Shown piece after piece: positions 56,458 through 64,000 of a stretch of DNA of 64,000 nt. The number at the start of each line of letters is the position of its first letter. Positions within the stretch are counted from its first letter, which is position 1. Under the pieces are notes generated by a model that was not told the origin of the DNA, made no database searches, and saw only the letters and a list, made by a program, of their open reading frames with translations. Source of the DNA: Dehalococcoidia bacterium (GTDB lineage Bacteria > Chloroflexota > Dehalococcoidia > UBA2979); assembly GCA_009379925.1 (NCBI GenBank), contig WHSU01000011.1, positions 1 through 64,000 of the forward strand, written 5' to 3'. A program made the translations under genes and the position numbers.

Positions 56458-57906
56458 CTACCGCAGCGCCAGCAGGCGGCCATCCGATGTCGCCAGGTAG
56501 GTCCCGTGGTCGGTGACCGCCACCCCGCGCAGCGTCACACCTTCGATCGGGCGTTCGAGGAGCACCTGCCCGTTGGCGGGGTCGAGCAGCGAGAGCGACC
56601 CCGGGTGGGCAAGTAGCAGGCCGTCCGCGGTCAGGATCGGCGGCGCCACGACCTCCGGGCCGTCCACCGTCCACGCCCGCTCGCCGGTCGCCCGCTCGAA
56701 GGCATCGACGTGTCCACCCGCGCCGGTCACAAGGAGGCGTGTGTCGCTGAGCGCGCCGGGATAGCCATCGACGGGCGGATCGGGGGCGGTCCAGCGAGAG
56801 GGCGGTGGAGGCACCTCCGGCGCCATACCCCAGATCCAGAACTGGTTCCAGACGGCGCGCATGCCCTCCCACGACGGGCGCCGAGAGTCGACCTCGAGCG
56901 ACGCAGCGAACCGCTCGGAGACCGTGAAGACCTCGCCGTCCGCCAGCACGATCGAGTATGGGTGGGCGCGTTCGAACTCATAGAAGTACGTCTGTTGGCC
57001 GGCGAGCCGGTCGAACACCAGGGTGCGGTTCCCGGTGGCCACCGCCAGGTAGTCGCCCTCCGCGACCGGGGTCACGAAGGCCCAGCGGCTGTCCACGGCG
57101 TGCGACCACAACTCCTCGCCGGTCTCGGCGTCCAGTCCGTACAGCTCGCCGACTCCAAAGGCGTAGACCATGCCGCCCACGACCAGCGGTGACGAGCCGA
57201 ACGTGCTGCCGACGGGACCCGTCCGCCAGACCTCGTCGCCGGTGCGCACATCGAAGGCGATGAGCACGCCCCCGGGTAATGCCAGGTAGAGCCGGTCGCC
57301 GGCCACCGTCGGCGCCGCGAGCGGGCGCGCATCGAGCGGCACGCTCCATCGCTCGCTGCCGTCCGCCGGGTCGATCGCGACCAGGCGCGCGTCCGTGAGT
57401 GTGGCGAAGACGGTGTCGGCGCTGGAAACGATGGGCGCGGTGAAGGTCGAACCGAGGTCGGCCGTCCAGGCGACCTGGCCGGGGAGGTGTGCACCGGCCG
57501 CAGTCGCGCGCGTCCCGCCCAGCGTCCCCCCGGCCACGGGCCAGCTATCGGGGCCCGCCTCCACGTGCCGGACGGTGGACACGGGCGCGGGGGGTGGCGA
57601 CGGGGTATAGAAGAACGTGCCGTAGACCCACCAACCTCCGAGGATGAGCACCGCCACCAGCAGGGCAGACTGGACATAACGGGCGCGCCGGCGGTTCCGA
57701 GCGGCGATCGCATCGCGGTCCGCGCCGTCACCCTGCTCGAGCGCGCGGTGCCGCTCCGCTTCGGCCGGTGCGAGCACTGGCGCGGACTTCAGGTCGTTCC
57801 AGCAGTGCGCGCAGCGGTTGCGCGCCGCGTCGGTGGTGCGGCCGCAGCGGGGGCACAACTTGAGCGGGGAGGCCTCCGAGGGGGGCGACGAGGGGGTGGT
57901 GGCCAT
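56458..57906 (-). CDS. PQQ-like beta-propeller protein with N-terminal zinc ribbon and one TM segment
   Basis: LCPRCGRTTDAARNRCAHCWNDL zinc ribbon, VQSALLVAVLILGGWWVYGTFFY TM, repeated LVAIDPADGSERWSVPLDARPLAAPTVAGDRLYL blades. Confidence 0.85.
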   Translation of the reverse strand: MATTPSSPPSEASPLKLCPRCGRTTDAARNRCAHCWNDLKSAPVLAPAEAERHRALEQGDGADRDAIAARNRRRARYVQSALLVAVLILGGWWVYGTFFYTPSPPPAPVSTVRHVEAGPDSWPVAGGTLGGTRATAAGAHLPGQVAWTADLGSTFTAPIVSSADTVFATLTDARLVAIDPADGSERWSVPLDARPLAAPTVAGDRLYLALPGGVLIAFDVRTGDEVWRTGPVGSTFGSSPLVVGGMVYAFGVGELYGLDAETGEELWSHAVDSRWAFVTPVAEGDYLAVATGNRTLVFDRLAGQQTYFYEFERAHPYSIVLADGEVFTVSERFAASLEVDSRRPSWEGMRAVWNQFWIWGMAPEVPPPPSRWTAPDPPVDGYPGALSDTRLLVTGAGGHVDAFERATGERAWTVDGPEVVAPPILTADGLLLAHPGSLSLLDPANGQVLLERPIEGVTLRGVAVTDHGTYLATSDGRLLALR

Positions 57907-57956
57907 TACGTGGATGCTATCACCCGGCCGGGGACCGGCCCCGCGGGCCGCCGCCG

Positions 57957-59054
57957 CTACGCCGCCTCGATGGCCGGGGGGCGCAGCGTGCGATGCGCGG
58001 CCAGCGCCCCGCCCAGCGCGACCGCCGGCAGCGTGTTGACCGCATGCGACGTGATGGCGAAGGCCACGGCCACTTCACCGGAGACGCCGTAGGCCAGCAG
58101 CGGCGCGGCCGCGGCGGCGTGGTAGACACCCAGATGCCCCGGCGTCGCCGGGAAGAGCATCGCGAGGTTGGTGGCGGCGGTGACGATCACCGCGAGCGGC
58201 CACGATTGCGGGGCGCCCACGGCCGTCAGCAAGACGAAGTGCAGCGCGAACGACCCCGCCCACGCGCCCAGGGTGGCGACCGCGAGGCCCCCGGCGCGGC
58301 GGTAGCCTCCGCGCACACCCTGCCAGAGCGCCACCAGCCGCCCCGTGGGGACGGCGGCGGCCACGCCACCGCGGCCGAGCCCGCCCATGCGGAACACCAC
58401 GATCACGGCGATGGAGAGCGCCAGCACCAGGCCGACGAGGGCCGGTCGCTCCCGGAGGACGCCGGCCAGCGGGAGGCGGCCCGGCGCCCGCGTGCCCTCC
58501 ATGAAGGCCGGGAGCATGAGCGCCGTCACCGCGAATAGGCACAGCGCATCGAGCAGCCGCTCCGCCACGAGCGAGGCGAGGGCCGCCCGGACGCCCATCG
58601 CGCGGTGGGTCGCGGTCGAACGCAGGCGAAATAAGTCGCCCGCGCGGAGCGGCAAGACATTGTTCAGAAACTGCGACACGTGGAAGATGCGATAGGCCTC
58701 TGTGCGCGACGGTCGCTCTGCCTCAGGTAGCAGCAGCCGCCATCGCGCCGCTTTCGCCCACATGGAGGCGAGGAGCAGTACAACAGCGGCTATGATCGGA
58801 GTGAGGTGCGCGGAGCCCAGCACGGCAGCCACCTGACCGGGGTTGGCGGCGTCCAGGAGCCACCAGACGCTCGCCGCGGCAAGGACGACGATGATCACCA
58901 CTCGGACCGCGAGCCGGTGAGGCGAGAAGGCTCGGCCGTACTGACGAATGAGCGCCAGCCACTGGGTGCCGTGCCCGGGATGCTGGCCCTGCTGCAGGCG
59001 CTCTCCCTGGCCGTGATGATCACGGTCCTGGCTACTGGATCCTGGAAGCCTCAA
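57957..59054 (-). CDS. Lysylphosphatidylglycerol synthase TM / flippase-like family membrane protein (start uncertain)
   Basis: LNNVLPLRAGDLFRLRSTATH, LFPATPGHLGVYHAAAAAPLLAYGV motifs of the UPF0104/AglD-like family. Confidence 0.8.
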   Translation of the reverse strand: MRLPGSSSQDRDHHGQGERLQQGQHPGHGTQWLALIRQYGRAFSPHRLAVRVVIIVVLAAASVWWLLDAANPGQVAAVLGSAHLTPIIAAVVLLLASMWAKAARWRLLLPEAERPSRTEAYRIFHVSQFLNNVLPLRAGDLFRLRSTATHRAMGVRAALASLVAERLLDALCLFAVTALMLPAFMEGTRAPGRLPLAGVLRERPALVGLVLALSIAVIVVFRMGGLGRGGVAAAVPTGRLVALWQGVRGGYRRAGGLAVATLGAWAGSFALHFVLLTAVGAPQSWPLAVIVTAATNLAMLFPATPGHLGVYHAAAAAPLLAYGVSGEVAVAFAITSHAVNTLPAVALGGALAAHRTLRPPAIEAA

Positions 59055-59903
59055 CCGTTGCTCTTCCTGGCGCTGCCGCTAGCCTCCGGGCTGGCGTGGT
59101 GGCCCGCCTTGCGCGACCGGCAGCAGCGTAGCTGGTGGTTCGCCTACGTCGGTGGGCTCTACGTTTACACGATGCTCCGGGCGTTTGCTGACGAGCATGG
59201 TTTCCCCGTGCAGGTGGGCTACGTCATCGCCATCGAAGAACTGATCTTCAACGGCGCGGTCCCTACGGTCACCCTCCAGCGTACGTTGTTCTCGCCAGCC
59301 AGCATCGGCTGGCTGGACGTCGGCGCCACCATGGTGCACTCGTCGTTCTTCATCGTGCCGCACGCGGCGGCCGCCATGATCTGGATGCGCAGCAGCGCCG
59401 CGTTCGCGCGCTACGTGCTGACGGTGCTCGGCACCATCTATGCCGGGCTGGTGATCTTCTTCCTGGTGCCGACCGTCCCGCCATGGCTGGCCTCGGCCGG
59501 CGGGGACATCCCTAGTGCCCACCGCATCATCAACTTCGTCGGCCGAGGCGTGGACGCCGAGACGTACCGGCAACTTCACGCGGCGCTGGCGGAGCCCAAC
59601 TCGGTGGCGGCCGTGCCCTCGATCCACATGGCGCTGACCTTCGTGCTGGTGCTCTGGGCGCGCCGGCAGGGCAACCGCGCGCTGCTGGCGGTGACCGCCA
59701 TCTACAGCGCGGTGATGGCCGTATCGCTGGTCTACCTGGGCGAGCACTACGCCTTCGACGTCGTCGCGGGCGTGCTGGTGGTCGTCGCCGTCGACATCGT
59801 GGTGCACCGTCTCTGGCCGCTGGACGCCAACATCCTCGGAGGCGCGCGCGACGGCGCGGAGGCTCTCGAGGCAGACCTGGTCCCAGCCGCGCCCCCGCGC
59901 TGA
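58980..59903 (+). CDS. PAP2 superfamily / inositolphosphotransferase-like membrane protein
   Basis: VAAVPSIHMALTFVLVLW and YLGEHYAFDVVAGVLVVVAVDIVVHRLW PAP2 motifs. Confidence 0.82.
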   Translation: MLALLQALSLAVMITVLATGSWKPQPLLFLALPLASGLAWWPALRDRQQRSWWFAYVGGLYVYTMLRAFADEHGFPVQVGYVIAIEELIFNGAVPTVTLQRTLFSPASIGWLDVGATMVHSSFFIVPHAAAAMIWMRSSAAFARYVLTVLGTIYAGLVIFFLVPTVPPWLASAGGDIPSAHRIINFVGRGVDAETYRQLHAALAEPNSVAAVPSIHMALTFVLVLWARRQGNRALLAVTAIYSAVMAVSLVYLGEHYAFDVVAGVLVVVAVDIVVHRLWPLDANILGGARDGAEALEADLVPAAPPR

Positions 59904-60799
59904 GCGGTGGTGCACGCCAGTAGCGTCACGCCCTCGCCGAGGCCCATCGCCAGCACCTCGACGCGTGGGAGGATGCGCGCAAGCTCCTCGTGGACCGGCG
60001 CGAGGTCCGTGACGTCCGGGACATCGGGCGCGCCGCCGAAGTTGTCGTGGTGGCTGAGCACGACCTGTCGAGGCCGGAGCAACTCACACTCGCGCACTAC
60101 GAACTGCTCCACGGAGCCCTGGAACGGCTCGCCGTCCACGCTGCCTCGTCCTGCCGCCGCCAGGACGGCCACGTCCGCCCGGATCCCGCCGTAGATGCCG
60201 GACCAGTAGCCCATGCTGTCCTGGAACAGGACCGTCCCCTCTGGCGTGTCGATGAGGTAGTCGAGGGCGCCTCCGGTGCTGTTGCTGCTCGCGGCTCGCT
60301 GGCGCGCCTCGCGTCCGCTGTCATCGGCATCGGCGTTGCGCCGCGCGCGCCGCCCGGCGAGGCGCGACTCGCGCTCCTGCTCGAAGACGCCGTAGTCGCC
60401 GGTGACGACCGTGCCGGGCCGCGCCGCGCGGCTCCAGATGCACGAGTGGAGGCTAGGGTAGACGCGGACCGAGACGTGCTCGGAGAGTTGGAAGTGCTCG
60501 CCACCCTGCGCGGTCCAGATCTGCTCGTCCGGTACCCCACGCTCCCGCAGCACACGGGCCGACTCGTGCGATCCGATCACCGTCGCGCCCGTGCGGAGCG
60601 CCACCACGTCCGCACCCGCGAGGTGGTCCCAGTGGCTGTGCCCGATCAGCGCAAAATCGGCCTCCGTGATCTCCTCGGACGTCAGTCCCACACTGGGGGC
60701 GCTCTCCGGCCGGTCCACGAAGGTGTCGAGCCAGATCACAAGCCCGTCCACCGAGAGCCGGAACGTGGCGCACCCCAGCCAGTCGAGCGTGATCGTCAT
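59747..60799 (-). CDS. MBL-fold metal-dependent hydrolase (UlaG-like)
   Basis: MTITLDWLGCATFRLSVDGLVIWLDTFVD; FALIGHSHWDHLAGADV HxHxDH-type motif; VVLSHHDNFG. The ORF track gives a longer spurious N-terminus. Confidence 0.8.
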   Translation of the reverse strand: MTITLDWLGCATFRLSVDGLVIWLDTFVDRPESAPSVGLTSEEITEADFALIGHSHWDHLAGADVVALRTGATVIGSHESARVLRERGVPDEQIWTAQGGEHFQLSEHVSVRVYPSLHSCIWSRAARPGTVVTGDYGVFEQERESRLAGRRARRNADADDSGREARQRAASSNSTGGALDYLIDTPEGTVLFQDSMGYWSGIYGGIRADVAVLAAAGRGSVDGEPFQGSVEQFVVRECELLRPRQVVLSHHDNFGGAPDVPDVTDLAPVHEELARILPRVEVLAMGLGEGVTLLACTTAQRGGAAGTRSASRASAPSRAPPRMLASSGQRRCTTMSTATTTSTPATTSKA

Positions 60800-60916
60800 C
60801 GCATGCCCCTCATTGCGTCGTGCGCTTCGCTTCCGGCGCGGCATGCTAGCACGAGCACACGCCGGACCTCGTGACGCTACAATCCGGCGCGCAAGCACGC
60901 ACACGAGGGGGGCACC

Positions 60917-63208
60917 ATGTCGGGAGCGCTCGAGGGCATCCGTGTCATCGATTTCGGGCAATACATCGCCGGACCGCTTACCGGACAGCTGCTCGCGGAC
61001 CAGGGCGCCGACGTAGTGCGGGTCGACCCGCCGACCGGCCCGCGCTGGGACCACCCCGCGACGGCGATCTTCAACCGCGGCAAGCGGTCGATCGCGCTCG
61101 ACCTGCGTACGGAGGCGGACCGCGACACCGCGAGCCGGCTGATCACCGGGGCCGACGTGGTCATCGAGAACTTCCGGCCCGGCGTGATGGACCGTCACGG
61201 CCTGGGCGCGCAGGCGATGGCTGAGGCCAACCCGCGGCTCATTTATTGCTCCCTGCCGGGCTTCGCGTCGGACGACCCACGGGCGCAGACGCGCGCGTGG
61301 GAAGGCGTGGTGGGGGCCGCCTCGGGCATGTACCGCCGCGACCGGACGGGCAGCGTGGCGGGCCGCCCGATCTACACCGCGCTGCCGATTCCGTCCTCCT
61401 ACGCCGCGATCCAGGCCGCTGTGGCCATCGCGATCGCCCTCGGCGCCCGCGAGCGTGACGGCGCCGGGCAGCGCATCGAGGTCCCGCTCTTCGACGCGAT
61501 GTTCGGGGCGATCGGCTACAACGGCCTGCGCGTGCACGCCTCGGAGCTGCCGCCGATGGGCGCCGGGGTGACCCTGACGACCCAGTTCGAGTGCGCCGAC
61601 GGGCGTTGGGTGATGTTCCACACCGGAAACTCGCGCACCGCGGAGGTCCTGGAGGCTGCCGGCGTCGGCGCCTGGATGACCGAGGGCCTGCTCGACCGGG
61701 AGCGACTGGCCCGCGAGCCGGAGCTGGCGCAGGAAGCCATGCGGCGAGAACGCGACCTCTTCAAGACCCGCACGGCCGAGGAGTGGGAGGCGCTGGTCAA
61801 CGAAGCCGGCGGAGAATGCGGCGTCTGCCGCCCCAGTGCGGAGTGGGTGGACCACCCTCACGCGCGCGGCTCGGAAACCATCGTCGAGGTCCATGACCCC
61901 ACATACGGGCCCATGCGTCAGCCGGGCATCCCCGCGCGCATGTCGCTCACGCCGGGCGCCGTCAGCGGGCCGGCCCCACGCCTGGACGCCGACCGGCAGG
62001 GGGTCCTCGACAGCCTCGCCACCGGCGACAACAGCGCCGCGTCCGGCGCGGCGCCGGGCCTCGAGGAGATGCGTGCCGCCCTGGACGGCGTGCGCGTGCT
62101 TGACCTCTGCATCGTGCTCGCGGGGCCGACCTGTGGCCGCACGCTGGCGGAGTACGGCGCGGACGTCATCAAGATCGAGGCACCGGGCCGCCCTCCAGCC
62201 GCCGCGTTCCACGGCGACGTGAACCGCGCTAAGCGCAGCATCGTCCTGGACCTGAAGTCCCCCGAGGGCCTGGATGTCTTCTGGAAACTGGTCGACTCCG
62301 CGGACGTGGTCGCGCAGAACTTTCGGAAGGGTGTCGCGGAGCGGCTGGGCATTGGCTACGAGCAGGTACGCGCCCGCAAGCCGGACATCGTCTACGCCTC
62401 GCTCAACACGTATGGCCACGTGGGGCCCTTCGCGGGCCGCGCGGGCCACGAGCAGATCGCGCAGGCCGCCACGGGCATGCAGGCGCGCTTCGGAGGAGAC
62501 GCGCAGCCGCAGCTACAGCGCTACGCCGTGAACGACTACGGCACGGGCTACCTCGGCGCCTACGGCGTCGCGCTGGCGCTGCTGCACAAGCAGCGGACGG
62601 GCCAGGGGCAGCACGTCGATGCGGCGCTGGCGTACACGGCGACGACCCTGCAGTCGGTCTTCATGAACGACTTCGAGGGCAAGCGCTGGGACGAGCCGCG
62701 CGGCCAGGACGCTATCGGCAGCGGCCCGCTGCACCGGGCCTACGAGGCCGCGGACGGCTGGTTATTCCTCGGCGCGCGGGAGTCCGACCTCGCCGCGCTC
62801 GCCGGCGTCGAGGGGCTCACGAGCGTCGAGACGCTCGTCGGTGAGGCGCTCGAGGCGGCACTCGAACAGCGCTTTGCGCGGGCCGACATCGCGACGTGGG
62901 TGAGCAGGCTGAACGCGGCCGGGATCGGGGCGCACCGCGTCGTCAACGGGGTGCGCGAACTGATGGACGACCCGTGGGTGATCGACCACGGCCTCAGCAT
63001 CACCCGAGAGCACCATGGCCTCGGCATCGTCACCACCACTGGCCCGGCGCCCCGGCTCTCGCGCACCCCCGTCCGCAAGGGTGTGCCGGCGCCCCCGCTC
63101 GGCAGTGACGCGCGGGCGATCCTCGCGGAGGTCGGGCTGAACGGGGAGGTCGAGGCGCTGGTCGCCTCGGGGGTCGTCGTGGAGCAGGCAGCCACCCGCA
63201 CGGCGTAG
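60917..63208 (+). CDS. Tandem-domain CaiB/BaiF (family III) CoA-transferase
   Basis: Two family-III halves, ALEGIRVIDFGQYIAGPLTGQLLADQGADVVRVDPP and ALDGVRVLDLCIVLAGPTCGRTLAEYGADVIKIEAPG. Confidence 0.92.
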   Translation: MSGALEGIRVIDFGQYIAGPLTGQLLADQGADVVRVDPPTGPRWDHPATAIFNRGKRSIALDLRTEADRDTASRLITGADVVIENFRPGVMDRHGLGAQAMAEANPRLIYCSLPGFASDDPRAQTRAWEGVVGAASGMYRRDRTGSVAGRPIYTALPIPSSYAAIQAAVAIAIALGARERDGAGQRIEVPLFDAMFGAIGYNGLRVHASELPPMGAGVTLTTQFECADGRWVMFHTGNSRTAEVLEAAGVGAWMTEGLLDRERLAREPELAQEAMRRERDLFKTRTAEEWEALVNEAGGECGVCRPSAEWVDHPHARGSETIVEVHDPTYGPMRQPGIPARMSLTPGAVSGPAPRLDADRQGVLDSLATGDNSAASGAAPGLEEMRAALDGVRVLDLCIVLAGPTCGRTLAEYGADVIKIEAPGRPPAAAFHGDVNRAKRSIVLDLKSPEGLDVFWKLVDSADVVAQNFRKGVAERLGIGYEQVRARKPDIVYASLNTYGHVGPFAGRAGHEQIAQAATGMQARFGGDAQPQLQRYAVNDYGTGYLGAYGVALALLHKQRTGQGQHVDAALAYTATTLQSVFMNDFEGKRWDEPRGQDAIGSGPLHRAYEAADGWLFLGARESDLAALAGVEGLTSVETLVGEALEAALEQRFARADIATWVSRLNAAGIGAHRVVNGVRELMDDPWVIDHGLSITREHHGLGIVTTTGPAPRLSRTPVRKGVPAPPLGSDARAILAEVGLNGEVEALVASGVVVEQAATRTA

Positions 63209-63220
63209 GAAGGGACCACG

Positions 63221-64000
63221 ATGCGCGATGTCGAGGGACTGAGCTTCACCCGCGAGGGCGCGGTCGCGACGGCCACGCTGAACCGGCCGGAGCGGCTAAA
63301 CGCGATCACCTGGGACATGATCGAGGGGATCAAGGACTTCGCCATCGAGTGCGGGCGCGACGACGACATCCGGGTCGTGGTCATCACCGGCGCGGGGCCG
63401 CGCGTTTTCGTCGGGTGACGACATCGTCAATGGGATGGGGGAGCGGCCGGCAGCGTACGGGCAGCCGGCGGCGATCAGCGTCAGCCCGGGGCCACACCAT
63501 GCGATGGTGAAGGCGCTCATGACCCTCCCGAAACCGGTGGTCGCGGCGATCAACGGCCGCTGTCATGGCGCCGGCTGGGTCACCGCTTTGGCGTGCGACT
63601 TCCGAGTCGCCCGCGCCGACGTACTGATCGGTGACATCCGCTCCGGCAAGGCGATCTTCGCCGGACAGACCGTGCCGCTCGTGCTACCTCGGCTGATCGG
63701 TCAGGCGAGGGCCATGGACCTGCTGGTCACGGGCCGCGTGCTCGATGCCGCAGAGGCGGAGCGCTACGGCATCCTCGCCCGCGTGTGGCCGGAAGACACA
63801 TACGAGCAGGACCTGGCCGCCTTCATCGACGAACTGGCGAACGGCCCGACCAAGACGTACGCGGCGTGGAAGCTGACGGTGAACCGCTCCGTCTTGCAGG
63901 AACTGGACGGCTACACCGACTACGAGCAGCGCATCGCTGCCCTTGTACGGCAGACCGATGATGCGAAGGAGGGCGTCGCGTCGTTCCGCGAGAAGCGGGA
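63221..64000 (+). pseudogene. Enoyl-CoA hydratase/isomerase family gene with apparent +1 frameshift (extends past window)
   Basis: Frame 1 GLSFTREGAVATATLNRPERLNAITWDMIEG...VVVITGAGP then stop at 63416-63418; removing one C at 63398-63399 gives GAGRAFSSGDDIVNGMGERP...LPKPVVAAINGRCHGAGWVTALACDFRVA open to window end. Confidence 0.75.

Noticed and set aside
60800-62449. N-terminal half of the 900-aa minus-strand ORF 59747-62449
   Set aside because: It is antisense to the well-supported CoA-transferase gene; only the part from MTITLDW (60799) onward is a recognisable MBL-fold protein
1-64000. CRISPR arrays, tRNA/rRNA genes, insertion sequences, prophage
   Set aside because: No regularly spaced direct repeats, no cloverleaf or rRNA motifs, and no transposase/integrase/phage proteins recognised by eye

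Overview
High-GC window, probably from a bacterial chromosome; a Chloroflexota-like or similar origin is only my inference from gene content. It is gene-dense. The left flank has mutL (partial), a pterin-binding protein, a CoA-binding protein, a class-V aminotransferase, and a VapBC-type toxin-antitoxin pair translationally coupled to a methyltransferase. The centre (about 7.7-47 kb) is a large cell-surface or exopolysaccharide locus. It has asnB, an ABC exporter, several glycosyltransferases, a Wzy-like polymerase, an undecaprenyl-phosphate sugar transferase, a WecG/TagA-type transferase, a BY-kinase and nucleotide-sugar genes. The distinctive part is a complete sulfation toolkit in the same locus: three sulfotransferases, separate cysC, cysD and cysN in the BY-kinase gene cluster, a CysQ-like PAP phosphatase and an SLC13-type (possibly sulfate) transporter. 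It also encodes three paralogous secreted right-handed beta-helix proteins. Two of these carry three N-terminal copies of a ~110-aa Ig-like-looking repeat, and one sits directly behind a canonical c-di-GMP-I (GEMM) riboswitch at ~21218-21310 on the minus strand. The working hypothesis is a c-di-GMP-responsive, sulfated exopolysaccharide system with dedicated beta-helix surface proteins. The right flank is mostly housekeeping or catabolic: putA, CCA-adding enzyme, peptide ABC permeases, PQQ-propeller protein, flippase-like protein, PAP2 protein, MBL-fold hydrolase, a tandem family-III CoA-transferase and a frameshifted enoyl-CoA hydratase. Two small CDSs absent from the ORF track were read directly from the sequence. 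All functional calls come from reading motifs; no database search was run.
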